Assembly (NCBI RefSeq): GCF_007097245.1
Contig: NZ_VJZT01000002.1
Location: 303,859-367,858, forward strand
DNA length: 64,000 nt
From: Flavobacterium restrictum
GTDB lineage: Bacteria; Bacteroidota; Bacteroidia; Flavobacteriales; Flavobacteriaceae
Reading direction: 5' to 3'
Made by a program: the position numbers and the translations under genes. The notes beneath the pieces were generated by a model. The model saw nothing but the letters and a program-made list of their open reading frames with translations. It ran no database searches and had not been told where the DNA came from. Below are positions 8,052 through 17,234 of the stretch, piece by piece; position 1 is the first letter of the stretch, and each line of letters starts with the position of its first letter.

Positions 8052-9308
8052 ATGAGAGTATTCAAATTTGGTGGTGCTTCTGTAAAAGATGCAGATGGGA
8101 TAAAAAACGTATATGACGTTTTACAAAAAGTAGGATTCGAGGATGTTTTACTCGTAGTTTCGGCTATGGGAAAAACTACAAATGCCTTGGAAGAAGTAAT
8201 AAAAAACTATTTTGAAAAATCGGCAGAGTTGAACTCCTCTGTACAAGAAGTAAAAAAATACCACAATCAAATCGTAATGGATTTATTTGAGGACGAAAAA
8301 AATGAAGTTTTTGCTGCTATAAATGCACAATTCAGCGATTTAGAATACTTCTTGGCACACAATAAATCACCAAATTACAACTTTGTTTACGACCAAATTG
8401 TAAGCTACGGCGAATTGATTTCGACTACCATTTTAAGTCATTTTATGTCCTTTATGGGTATCCAAACACAGTGGGTAGACGTTCGAAATTTAATCAAAAC
8501 CGACGCAAATTATAGGGATGCCGAGCTAGATTGGAGTTTGACCCAAACCAACATTAGCAAAAACATCAAACGTAAAATCCTGAATATCACACAAGGTTTT
8601 CTGGGTTCTGACGAAAATAATTTTACAACCACACTAGGACGAGAAGGCTCGGATTATACCGCTGCCATTTTTGCCTATTGCTTGAATGCCGAGAGTGTGA
8701 CCATCTGGAAAGATGTTCCTGGAGTGATGAATGCCGATCCGCGTTACTTTGAAAATGCGAGTTTGCTCAATCAAATTTCGTATCGGGAAGCTATTGAATT
8801 AGCCTTTTATGGCGCCACTGTAATTCATCCAAAAACCTTACAGCCGCTACAAAAAAAGGAAATTCCACTCTATGTAAAATCCTTCATCAACCCCTTATTA
8901 AAAGGAACTAGCGTGGCCAAAGGTGTTGACTTGGAACCGTATTTACCGTGTTTTATTGTCAAAAGAAACCAGCTTTTAATTTCGCTTTCGTCCATAGATT
9001 TTTCGTTTATAATGGAGGAAAACATCAGTGAGATTTTTGGGTTGTTTCACCAATTCAAACTCAAAGTTAATTTGATTCAGAATTCAGCGATTAGTTTTTC
9101 GGTTTGTGTAGAAGACAAATTCGACAATTTCAACGCTTTGAATGCACTACTTTCAAAAAAATTCAAAGTCGATTTTAGCGAAAATGTAACCTTATATACC
9201 ATTCGCCATTTTAACGATCAAGCGGCACAAACGGTAGAAGAAAACAAGACCGTTTTGCTCAAACAAGTCAGTCGCGAAACCATGCAGGTGGTTATCAAAG
9301 AAAATTAA
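8052..9308 (+). CDS. lysC: Aspartate kinase, monofunctional
   Basis: A 418-residue aspartate kinase that phosphorylates aspartate at the entry to the lysine, threonine and methionine pathway. The N-terminal VFKFGGASVKDADG and VVSAMGKTTNAL motifs bind ATP. GREGSDYTAAIFAYCLNAES (about residues 199-218) and VTIWKDVPGVMNADPR (about 219-234) form the catalytic and substrate site. The C-terminal part (about 300-418) has the ACT-like regulatory region. No homoserine dehydrogenase domain is fused. It follows the GNAT gene as the second gene of a likely two-gene operon and ends at a strong terminator. No riboswitch is visible upstream. Confidence 0.95.
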   Translation: MRVFKFGGASVKDADGIKNVYDVLQKVGFEDVLLVVSAMGKTTNALEEVIKNYFEKSAELNSSVQEVKKYHNQIVMDLFEDEKNEVFAAINAQFSDLEYFLAHNKSPNYNFVYDQIVSYGELISTTILSHFMSFMGIQTQWVDVRNLIKTDANYRDAELDWSLTQTNISKNIKRKILNITQGFLGSDENNFTTTLGREGSDYTAAIFAYCLNAESVTIWKDVPGVMNADPRYFENASLLNQISYREAIELAFYGATVIHPKTLQPLQKKEIPLYVKSFINPLLKGTSVAKGVDLEPYLPCFIVKRNQLLISLSSIDFSFIMEENISEIFGLFHQFKLKVNLIQNSAISFSVCVEDKFDNFNALNALLSKKFKVDFSENVTLYTIRHFNDQAAQTVEENKTVLLKQVSRETMQVVIKEN

Positions 9309-9313
9309 ACAGC

Positions 9314-9345
9314 AAATCCCTTAAAAATTTTAAGGGATTTTTTTT
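9314..9345 (+). terminator. Intrinsic terminator after lysC
   Basis: A perfect inverted repeat, AATCCCTTAAAA (9315-9326) and TTTTAAGGGATT (9328-9339), is followed by a T-run to 9345. It sits six bases after the lysC stop and closes the GNAT-lysC unit. Confidence 0.85.
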
Positions 9346-9433
9346 GAGAAAAAAGGAAGGATTGGCACCAAGAATCAAACACAATTTTCCCAATTATAAA
9401 TACTACTTTTGAAGCCTAGACGTTATACTTTTT

Positions 9434-12400
9434 ATGTTTCAAAAACTAGTGCTGTTGTTGGTTCTTATTTACTTTTCTGGGCTTCATGCGCAGGAAGTGA
9501 ATTCCGCATACAGTACCAAAAAAATTCCGTTCACACGGGATACTATTATTATTGAAAAAAAGAGCTTTAACCCCAGCTATTTCAAAATAATTGATTCAAA
9601 TAACGAAGTATTAAATCCTGCATTATACGAAGTAAATTTCCAGAAAGGAACTCTTTTTTTTAAACAAAATGTCGCTGTAAAATTAGATTCTATAACCATC
9701 GAGTACCTACAACTTCCTGAAATGCTTACCAAAGAATACAGCATTTACAAGGACAGCCAAGTGATAAGCGACCCAAACGCAAGCTCCATTTTATATAAAA
9801 TTGAAAGCAATACTACCAAAAAAGCAATCCCTTTTGACGGCTTAAATACCTCTGGAAGTATTACGCGTGGCATCACCATAGGGAACAATCAAAATGCCGT
9901 TTTAAACTCGAATTTAGACTTACAAATCACAGGGAAAATATCCGAAAAAGTGAGTTTAAGAGCCTCCATACAAGACAACAACATTCCGCTACAAGATGGT
10001 GGTTACTCCCAAAAACTAGATCAATTTGACAATATTTTCATGGAATTGTTCAGCACAAAATGGAGCATTCGAGCAGGCGATGTATTTCTAGAAAACAAGA
10101 AAACACAATTTTTGAATTTCAACAAAAAGGTGCAAGGACTCGCCACTAGTTTTGATTTTGGAAACGAAAATAGCAAAACAGCTATTTTTGCATCGGCGGC
10201 ATTGGTCAAAGGACAATATTCGAAAAGCACTTTTATAGGGCAAGAAGGCAATCAAGGGCCGTATAAATTAAAAGGGCAAAATGGCGAGCTGTATGTATTG
10301 GTCATCTCGGGTTCGGAGCGCGTTTATGTGAATGGAATGCTGCTAAAAAGGGGAGAAAACAAGGATTATACTATCGATTACAATGCTGGCGAAATTGTAT
10401 TTACGCCTTTGTTCACCATCACTTCCGAAATGCGGATTACAATCGAATACCAATATTCGGACAGGAATTACACGCGTTATGTAACCTATGCAGGTGGCAC
10501 TCACGAAGAAAAAAAATGGAGCTTTGCCAGTTATTTGTATGCCGAAAGCGATTTGAAAAACCAGCCTTTGCAACAAAATTTATCCAAAGAACAAGCGCAA
10601 ATACTCGTCAATGCTGGCAACAATCCGGATTTAATGAATGCTCCGTCAGCCTACCAGGATACATACTCGGACAATAAAATATTGTATAGAAAAACGAGCA
10701 TAAATTCAGTTGCTGTTTTTGAATATTCCAATAATCCCGATGACGAGCTCTACAATGTGCGGTTTAGTTTAGTGGGGGCAAACAAAGGCAATTACGTGCT
10801 AAAAAGCAGTGCTGCTATTGGTCGCATTTATGAATATGTGGCTCCCATAGGAACCCTTTTGCAAGGAAATTATGAACCTACAATTCCACTAGTTGCCCCA
10901 ACCAAAATTCAAGTGGCTACTTTTTTAGGAAACTACCATCCTACCGAAAAAAGTACAATCGATTTTGAAATTGGGGTAAGCAACAGCGATAAAAACTTAT
11001 TTTCGAGCATAGACGACAGCAATAATAAAGGATTGGCGACCAAAATCAATACCAAACAACGGCTATATTCTGGAAAATGGGATCTGGATGCCTATGCCAA
11101 TTATCAATATGTTGCCCAAAATTTCAAAACAGTCGAGCGGTTGTACACCATAGAATTCAATCGTGATTGGAATCTAGGCAGTGCTTTAGTGGGCAATCAA
11201 AGTTTACTGGTTTCGGGGTTGCAATTTAATTTGAATCCAAGAACAAGTGGCAATAACCAAGGAATGGCCAATTATCAATTCGAAAAATTGGATTTTTCAA
11301 ACTCTTTTTCGGGGAGCCGACACAGTGTAAAAGGGTTGCTTCAGTTCAATAAATGGACATTTCAAAATCAAGGTAGTTTCTTAAAAAGTGACAATACCAG
11401 TACCACTTCAAACTTCATTAGAAACCAATCGCAACTGCGGTATCATTTTGACAAAAACTGGATTGGCAGCAGTTTTAGGATAGAAAACAACCAAGAAAAA
11501 AATAAAAATACCCAAGCCCTAACAGGAATAAGCCAGCGTTTTCAGGAATACGGTTTTTTTACGGGTCGCGGCGATAGTACTAAAGTTTTTGTAGAATTAG
11601 GCTATTTAAAACGAACGAATGACAGCTTGCAAAACGGAATTCTACAACGTGTAAACAACTCCCAAACATTTGTTTTAAAGTCCAAAATTATTCAAAACAG
11701 CAAAAGCGATTTGGCTATTTATGCTAATTATCGGGTGTTGGATTTTGTGAATTCCAACTATAAAAAAGAACCATCCTTGAACTCTAGAATTGTATATAAC
11801 GACCGCTTTTTTAATAAATTAATACAAAGCACATCCGTTTACGAAACCAATTCTGGTACCATTGCCCAACAGGAATTCACCTATTTAGAAGTTCCCGCAG
11901 GTCAAGGTGTCTATGCTTGGAACGATTATAACGGCAATGGAATTCAGGAATTATTGGAGTTTGAAGTAGCTCCATTTGCGGATTTAGCCAAGTACATTCG
12001 GGTGTTTTTGCCCAATCAAGTGTATATAAAAACGCATCAAAATAAATTTTCGCAATCCGTAATTATCAATCCAAACCAATGGCAAAACGAGACGGGATTC
12101 AAAAAATTAGCTTCCTATTTTTACAACCAAACCTCCTTTATAATGGATCGGAAAATAAAAAACGATGGGGAAAATTTTGATCTAAATCCGTTTAGCATCG
12201 GCACCAAGGATGTGTTGGGATTGAATTCCAGTTTTAGAAACAGTTTGTTTTACAATCGCGGGAAGCAACAGCATTCCGTAACCTACACCTATTTGCAAAA
12301 CCAGACCAAAAACTTGCTTTCGATAGGCTCACAAGAATCAAAAACGGCATCGCACCAATTGCAATACACGCATTTGTATCAAAAAAGTTGGTTGCTTGGG

Positions 12401-12865
12401 TTGTTTTGCAAAACGATAGCCACCTCCATTATTTCCGAAAATTATTCCGAAAAAAATTATACACTAACAGGCTATCAATTAGCACCAAAAATTAGTTATT
12501 TGTTTTCTAAAAATGCCAGTTTAGAGTTCTTTTATGAATTACAAAACAAGAAAAACCAAATTGGAAATTCCGAAACACTAGTACAAAACCGCTTGGGTAC
12601 CGCATTTTCCTATGCTAGTAGTAAAAAATTCACACTTAATGGGGAGTTGTCTTTTTATCAAAACAAGTTTACAGGCAACGAACTTTCGGCGGTAGGATTT
12701 CAAATGCTGGAAGGATTGCAATCCGGACAAAACATGACTTGGCGATTGCTTTTGCAAAAAAATCTGACCCAATTTCTAGACATAAACTTCAATTACCAAG
12801 GGCGAAAAAGCGAGACAAGTGACACCATTCATACGGGAAACATTCAATTAAGAGCTTATTTTTAA
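9434..12865 (+). CDS. Large outer-membrane beta-barrel protein with SprA-like module
   Basis: An 1143-residue exported protein with a clear signal peptide (residues 1-19, cut near LHAQ-EV). The rest is rich in alternating polar/aromatic strands and ends in IQLRAYF, a terminal aromatic residue typical of outer-membrane barrels. Within residues 140-340 it carries features also seen in SprA from this window: a GSITRGITIGNNQ segment, SLRASIQDNNIPLQ, a DQFDNIFMEL acidic loop, and a VYVNGMLLKRGENKDYTIDY stretch followed by NAGEIVFTP. It also contains YNGNGIQELLEFE near 830. I do not know a characterised homologue; the family appears in Bacteroidota as hypothetical. It stands alone after the lysC terminator. 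Confidence 0.75.
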   Translation: MFQKLVLLLVLIYFSGLHAQEVNSAYSTKKIPFTRDTIIIEKKSFNPSYFKIIDSNNEVLNPALYEVNFQKGTLFFKQNVAVKLDSITIEYLQLPEMLTKEYSIYKDSQVISDPNASSILYKIESNTTKKAIPFDGLNTSGSITRGITIGNNQNAVLNSNLDLQITGKISEKVSLRASIQDNNIPLQDGGYSQKLDQFDNIFMELFSTKWSIRAGDVFLENKKTQFLNFNKKVQGLATSFDFGNENSKTAIFASAALVKGQYSKSTFIGQEGNQGPYKLKGQNGELYVLVISGSERVYVNGMLLKRGENKDYTIDYNAGEIVFTPLFTITSEMRITIEYQYSDRNYTRYVTYAGGTHEEKKWSFASYLYAESDLKNQPLQQNLSKEQAQILVNAGNNPDLMNAPSAYQDTYSDNKILYRKTSINSVAVFEYSNNPDDELYNVRFSLVGANKGNYVLKSSAAIGRIYEYVAPIGTLLQGNYEPTIPLVAPTKIQVATFLGNYHPTEKSTIDFEIGVSNSDKNLFSSIDDSNNKGLATKINTKQRLYSGKWDLDAYANYQYVAQNFKTVERLYTIEFNRDWNLGSALVGNQSLLVSGLQFNLNPRTSGNNQGMANYQFEKLDFSNSFSGSRHSVKGLLQFNKWTFQNQGSFLKSDNTSTTSNFIRNQSQLRYHFDKNWIGSSFRIENNQEKNKNTQALTGISQRFQEYGFFTGRGDSTKVFVELGYLKRTNDSLQNGILQRVNNSQTFVLKSKIIQNSKSDLAIYANYRVLDFVNSNYKKEPSLNSRIVYNDRFFNKLIQSTSVYETNSGTIAQQEFTYLEVPAGQGVYAWNDYNGNGIQELLEFEVAPFADLAKYIRVFLPNQVYIKTHQNKFSQSVIINPNQWQNETGFKKLASYFYNQTSFIMDRKIKNDGENFDLNPFSIGTKDVLGLNSSFRNSLFYNRGKQQHSVTYTYLQNQTKNLLSIGSQESKTASHQLQYTHLYQKSWLLGLFCKTIATSIISENYSEKNYTLTGYQLAPKISYLFSKNASLEFFYELQNKKNQIGNSETLVQNRLGTAFSYASSKKFTLNGELSFYQNKFTGNELSAVGFQMLEGLQSGQNMTWRLLLQKNLTQFLDINFNYQGRKSETSDTIHTGNIQLRAYF

Positions 12866-12931
12866 AACAGTAATACTTTTTTTAAAATAAAAATAGTAGC
12901 TTTATTAAAAATTTACCTAAAACCTTAAATC

Positions 12932-13486
12932 ATGAAAAAATTATTTTTGTTCTGTTTCGTTTTTATCCTAACGAACTCTTTTTATGCCCAAGAAGCGGCA
13001 ATGAAAACCTCCCTTTCGGCAACCGAAAAAGCGGCAAAAACCAAAGCCTCTAACGAAAAAAGAAAGGCAACAATAGCTGCCAAAAAAGAAGCCGCAGCCA
13101 CTGCCGATGCCGCCAAAGCCGAAAAAACCAAAGCATCAAACGAAAAACGAAAAGCGACAAATGCTGCCAAAAAAGAAGTCGCAAAAGCTACTGAAGCCGA
13201 TGCAAAAGCAGAAAAAACAGTAGCCAAAGCCAAAAAAGAAGCCGCAAAAACTACCGATGCAACCGCAAAAGCAGAAAAAACAGTAGCCGACAAAACGGTC
13301 AAAGCCAAAAAAGAAACTGCTGTGTCCAAAAAATCTTCGGCTAAAATTAAAGAAACTACAGAGAAAGCACCAAAAGTAGCCGATAAAATCACTGGAGAAT
13401 ACAATGGTAAAAAAGTATATACCGGCCCTCGTGGTGGCAAATATTACATTAATGCTAACGGAAACAAAACCTATATTCAGGATTAA
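12932..13486 (+). CDS. Secreted Ala/Lys-rich protein with PBCV basic adaptor domain
   Basis: A 184-residue protein with a signal peptide (cut near FYAQ-E, residue 20). Residues 25-140 are almost entirely Ala, Lys, Glu and Thr, with two copies of a TKASNEKRKAT module (about 33-43 and 64-74) and repeated AEKTVAKAKKEAAKTT blocks. This should form a long basic helix or coiled coil, like histone-H1-type or TolA-type regions. The C-terminus (about 158-184: YNGKKVYTGPRGGKYYINAN) matches the PBCV-specific basic adaptor domain (PF08789). Function is unknown; nucleic-acid or polysaccharide contact is an inference. A strong hairpin terminator follows. The long antisense frame is a codon-bias shadow. Confidence 0.8.
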   Translation: MKKLFLFCFVFILTNSFYAQEAAMKTSLSATEKAAKTKASNEKRKATIAAKKEAAATADAAKAEKTKASNEKRKATNAAKKEVAKATEADAKAEKTVAKAKKEAAKTTDATAKAEKTVADKTVKAKKETAVSKKSSAKIKETTEKAPKVADKITGEYNGKKVYTGPRGGKYYINANGNKTYIQD

Positions 13487-13507
13487 TCCCTAGTTAAAAA
13501 AAAAAAC

Positions 13508-13545
13508 AAAAAAGAGGCTTTCCTAAAACGGTTGGCCTCTTTTTA
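13508..13545 (+). terminator. Intrinsic terminator after Ala/Lys-rich gene
   Basis: AAAAAGAGGC (13508-13517) pairs with GCCTCTTTTT (13534-13543) around a 16-base loop, giving a stem followed by a T-rich tail about 22 bases after the stop codon. The A-tract on the left would give a U-tract on the other strand too, but no minus-strand gene is upstream. Confidence 0.8.
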
Positions 13546-13653
13546 TTTAACTCTTTTTATGCTTTAAATTAATATTTTGGTAATACAACAGCAATAATAG
13601 AACCCATTAGTTTGAGTATCTTTCGATTTCAAAACAAGATAAATAATTACATA

Positions 13654-14721
13654 ATGACTTTGGATTCTACCAATAAAACAATACTTATTGCTCCTTTAAA
13701 CTGGGGATTAGGACATGCCACCCGATGTATTCCCATTATAAAAGCCCTTCAAGACGAAAATTACATTCCCATAATAGCCTCTGATGGAATTGCCCTAGAA
13801 TTGTTAAAAAAAGAATTCCCTTATATTCAAACGTTGCACTTGCCTTCCTACCAAATCGAATATGCTAAAAACGGCAAAAATTTTAAATGGAAATTAATAC
13901 AAAATTTACCTAAAATGATCGATGCCATTTGGGAAGAAAAAAGATTGGTTCAAAAATGGGTCAAACAATACAACATTGAAGGCATTATATCGGACAATCG
14001 GTTGGGAGTTTTTAGTCCAAAAGTCCCTTCGGTATTTGTCACGCACCAGCTCCATGTAATGACTGGCAATACCACTTGGTTTACCAGTAAAATTCATCAA
14101 TATATTATCAAAAAATACACCCAATGCTGGGTACCCGATCTTGAAAACGCTCCCAATCTAACTGGGAAATTAGGGCATTTAAAAACCAAACCATTCCCCA
14201 TAAATTATATCGGGCCTTTAAGCCGATTGCACAAAAAAGAAATTCCAAAAGTATATGATTTGATGATTATTCTCTCTGGACCAGAGCCACAGAGAGGTTT
14301 TTTGGAATCTAAATTGCAAAAAGAAATACTCGAATACAAAGGAAATGTTGTTTTTATAAAGGGAATTATCGAAAAAGAACAAAAGAAAGAAGAGATAGGA
14401 AACGTTACTTTTTACAATTTTATGAATACCCGACAATTGGAACAAACCTTTAACGAAAGTGAAATAGTGCTTTGTCGGTCAGGGTATACCACCATTATGG
14501 ACTTGGTAAAACTGGGTAAAAAAGCGTTTTTTATACCCACACCTGGGCAGTATGAACAAGAATATTTGGCACAAAAACTAGATGAAGAACGCATTGTTCC
14601 TTGTGCAACCCAAGAGCAATTTAAAATAGCTGATTTGTCTAAAATCAAGGATTACAAAGGACTGTCCCAAATGAATAGTACGATTGATTGGGAACTTCTT
14701 TTTGAAGTGTTTGAAAAATAA
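13654..14721 (+). CDS. Glycosyltransferase, MurG/GT28-like fold
   Basis: A 355-residue GT-B type glycosyltransferase without signal peptide. The N-terminal LIAPLNWGLGHATRCIPIIK (about residues 9-28) matches the glycine-rich GxGHxxR loop of MurG-like enzymes. The C-terminal half contains MIILSGPEPQRG (about 210-221), then CRSGYTTIMDLVKLGKKAFF and PTPGQYEQEYLAQKL, the nucleotide-sugar binding region. It could transfer a sugar to a lipid or envelope acceptor; the acceptor is unknown. The start at 13654 (TLDSTNKTILI follows) fits the domain better than the in-frame codon 42 bases upstream. It stands alone between two terminators and is not in a polysaccharide cluster. Confidence 0.82.
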   Translation: MTLDSTNKTILIAPLNWGLGHATRCIPIIKALQDENYIPIIASDGIALELLKKEFPYIQTLHLPSYQIEYAKNGKNFKWKLIQNLPKMIDAIWEEKRLVQKWVKQYNIEGIISDNRLGVFSPKVPSVFVTHQLHVMTGNTTWFTSKIHQYIIKKYTQCWVPDLENAPNLTGKLGHLKTKPFPINYIGPLSRLHKKEIPKVYDLMIILSGPEPQRGFLESKLQKEILEYKGNVVFIKGIIEKEQKKEEIGNVTFYNFMNTRQLEQTFNESEIVLCRSGYTTIMDLVKLGKKAFFIPTPGQYEQEYLAQKLDEERIVPCATQEQFKIADLSKIKDYKGLSQMNSTIDWELLFEVFEK

Positions 14722-14813
14722 AACAGGGTTTTGATGCTAATTTACAAGAACAAAATTCGTTTTTTTAACCTATTTTACTTTTTATTATTTTTCATGAATA
14801 TGGTTTATAACCC

Positions 14814-14837
14814 AAAAAAACCTCCCTTTCAGGAGGC
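14814..14837 (-). terminator. Terminator after DUF6438 gene
   Basis: Read on the minus strand, CCTCC and GGAGG (14832-14836 and 14821-14825) pair around a six-base loop and are followed by seven T (14814-14820). It lies just beyond the DUF6438 stop and also faces the 3' end of the glycosyltransferase gene. Confidence 0.7.
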
Positions 14838-14844
14838 ATTTTGT

Positions 14845-15291
14845 TCATTCTTTTTTAAACTCATACTTTTTTACAAGCCTGTTAATTTCTTTTTCGAGAT
14901 TTAAAATATCTATTGGAATTTCATCCCTTAAAAAAATCGTCTTTTGTTTTTCAAGACTATTTAAAATCAAAATTCTTAAATGTAAATCCGTTCTTTTGGA
15001 TGTGTAATCGGTTTTGAGATTTTCATAATCGAGTTTATTAATTAGTATTTTGATTTTTTTAAAATCAACTGTTGTAATTTTGGCATAAAATTTACCACTT
15101 TTTTTAGTATTCTTAAATCCGTCGTATTCCATTTTTTTATCCTCAAAAAGCGTTAGACTAAAAGCTTCACATCTCCCGTAACATGGTTTACTTTCATAGA
15201 CAACTACCCTTTTTGAAGTGGTATTTTGCTTTATATTGCTAGCACAAGAAAAGTGAAAAATGGCAAAAAGGAACACGATTTTTTTAAACAT
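14845..15291 (-). CDS. DUF6438 domain lipoprotein
   Basis: A 148-residue protein with a lipoprotein signal (MFKKIVFLFAIFHFSCAS, lipobox FSC at about residue 16), so attached to a membrane on the periplasmic or outer face. Residues 30-140 match the DUF6438 pattern: VVYESKPCYGRCEAFSLTLF near 29-48, then a YDGFKNTKKSGKF strand and an RTDLHLRIL region. Two cysteines in CYGRC could form a disulfide or a metal site. The function of the family is unknown. It starts only eight bases after the stop of the metalloprotease gene on the same strand, so it may be co-transcribed with it. Confidence 0.8.
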   Translation of the reverse strand: MFKKIVFLFAIFHFSCASNIKQNTTSKRVVVYESKPCYGRCEAFSLTLFEDKKMEYDGFKNTKKSGKFYAKITTVDFKKIKILINKLDYENLKTDYTSKRTDLHLRILILNSLEKQKTIFLRDEIPIDILNLEKEINRLVKKYEFKKE

Positions 15292-15299
15292 GATGCCAC

Positions 15300-17078
15300 T
15301 TATTTTTTTACTATGATTTTTCTAACGGCAGTTTTACCTTCTTTTGTTGTAAGCTTTAAATAATAAATTCCATCGCTTAATTGACGAATATCTATTTTAT
15401 TATTTTGAGCTATTGTTGCGGTGTTGGCTTTTTTTATAACCTGACCAGCGGTATTTATCAACTCATAATTAGTAAAAAGAGTCTCTAGATTGTTTATTGA
15501 CAAATCGTCTTTAACAGGGTTTGGGTATGCAACTACTGCGCTATTCGCAAAATTTTCTAGCCCCAAAGCGGTGTATTTACTAATATTCAATTCATATTGT
15601 TCCGAATTTGTATCGGCAACATTATCTGCTCTAAATACAATTAAAGTATAGGCATCATAATTTTGATAATCCGAAACCGAAATTTCCAAAACACCATTAA
15701 CTACTACAGCTTCGGAGACTGCTACAGTGCTTTGAGTTGAATTGTATTTCAACAATAACATTGAAACAGGAGAACTAGCACCAATAGCGCACTTTATTTT
15801 AAAATTTTGATTTGTGGTAAGGTCAAAATAATCAGCCCCAAATCTCATTAATGTTCCATTTCCTAAAGTTGTATTGGCGATTACCGTTGTATTGCTAGAA
15901 TGTAACAATGTTGTTCCCGTAAAATTAAATCCATTTTCATAACAAACACTACCACAACTTTGATACTTTGCCAAGCTGCTTTTATAAGTTGCTGCTCTTG
16001 AATAGGTATATGGAGCAAGTGAAACCACATCAGTTAAAACATCTAACGAGATTAAATATTTTTTATACATTGTTTCGAAATCACTTGAATAATCGGAGTT
16101 CAATACCGTTTCAATCGCAAATATCTCATCATTTTCGGTAATTGTTTCCTTATAAATTTTTCTGATAAGGTCTGAACTTGTTTTTTCGGTAAGGTATCTA
16201 AAAAACAACCATCCACCATACCAGCGACTGTCATAGAGAGCTCCGTCATCACTATTCCAATTTAAAGCAACATCAGGCTGGCTGAACATGGGAGGCAAGT
16301 ATTGCAAATTATCATCTATACCAGGATAAACCTCATCCTCGGACCAAGCTGCGGTAGCTTCGGCAATAAAATTAGTAGTATGTGATACGGTTCCAAACTG
16401 AACTGCATGAAAAAACTCATGAGCTGCTGTGACTTTTATAGCGTCTAATTCAGGCGTTGGAGCTACCCAAGAATAATCTTTATTCATTCCCATCCAACTC
16501 GAATAAGCATCCACCTCTGTTATAGTAGTTGATTGTGGATTATTTCCTATGGCTACATCTGGGCTTACAAAACCATAAAGACTACTCCCTAAATCACTAA
16601 TATAAATGTCATATTTAGTAGAACCACCTCTAGTTCCATCCAGCGGGGGCATGGTATAATTTCGGTTTTTATATTCTAACCAAACATGCTCAAACACGGC
16701 AGCCATTTGCTCCACATAATCAGGAGTTCCAGAGGCATCCGCATCAGTAGTAGGCACAGCATCGGTTCCTGCAACATCATAATGAAAAGAATAATTTGTG
16801 GTATTAAATGTTTTTGACAAGACAGGTCTAGTAGTATATATCTTGAAAATTCCTTGCGCTTTTGGAGTTAGTTTACTCCAATTCTTTTTGGCTTCCAAGA
16901 TTATCGAGGAAATACACGAACTTGTAATTGCCTTGTTCTTGACTTGCTTTCCAGTTTGTGTTTTGGTTTGCTGCAATTGGTTGATTAATTTATTGGACAA
17001 TTCGACATCTTGTGCATAAATAGTTTGATTACAAATCAAAAAGATAAAAATGATAAAATAGTAAAGTTTTGCTTTCAT
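15300..17078 (-). CDS. T9SS-secreted zinc metalloprotease-like protein
   Basis: A 592-residue exported protein. The signal peptide (MKAKLYYFIIFIFLICN..., cut near YAQ-D, about residue 23) fixes the start at 17078 rather than 45 codons upstream. A zinc-protease motif AHEFFHAVQFG lies near residues 220-230 (HExxH), preceded by DADASGTPDYVEQMAAVFEH, the pattern of MXAN_6640-like putative metalloproteases. The C-terminal ~75 residues form a type A sorting tail (YPNPVKDDLSI, then GIYYLKLTTKEG and RKIIVKK), so SprA and the T9SS should export it and cleave the tail. Substrate unknown. The upstream minus-strand sequence has only a one-mismatch -7 element, TATCTTTA. Confidence 0.88.
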   Translation of the reverse strand: MKAKLYYFIIFIFLICNQTIYAQDVELSNKLINQLQQTKTQTGKQVKNKAITSSCISSIILEAKKNWSKLTPKAQGIFKIYTTRPVLSKTFNTTNYSFHYDVAGTDAVPTTDADASGTPDYVEQMAAVFEHVWLEYKNRNYTMPPLDGTRGGSTKYDIYISDLGSSLYGFVSPDVAIGNNPQSTTITEVDAYSSWMGMNKDYSWVAPTPELDAIKVTAAHEFFHAVQFGTVSHTTNFIAEATAAWSEDEVYPGIDDNLQYLPPMFSQPDVALNWNSDDGALYDSRWYGGWLFFRYLTEKTSSDLIRKIYKETITENDEIFAIETVLNSDYSSDFETMYKKYLISLDVLTDVVSLAPYTYSRAATYKSSLAKYQSCGSVCYENGFNFTGTTLLHSSNTTVIANTTLGNGTLMRFGADYFDLTTNQNFKIKCAIGASSPVSMLLLKYNSTQSTVAVSEAVVVNGVLEISVSDYQNYDAYTLIVFRADNVADTNSEQYELNISKYTALGLENFANSAVVAYPNPVKDDLSINNLETLFTNYELINTAGQVIKKANTATIAQNNKIDIRQLSDGIYYLKLTTKEGKTAVRKIIVKK

Positions 17079-17234
17079 ATAAATAAATTTAAAGTAACAC
17101 AATAATTGAGATAAAGATACAAAATCATTTAGTACGGTTTTTCGCAAAAATATATTTTTTTCGAAAATGATTTTTTTTGATTTCAAAAAAAATACCTCAC
17201 TTTTATGAGGCACTTTAGAATAGTAAAAAAATTA

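Noticed and set aside
12982..13440. 152-codon antisense frame opposite the Ala/Lys-rich gene
   Set aside because: It is the mirror of a repetitive codon pattern; the sense frame has a signal peptide, domain and terminator.
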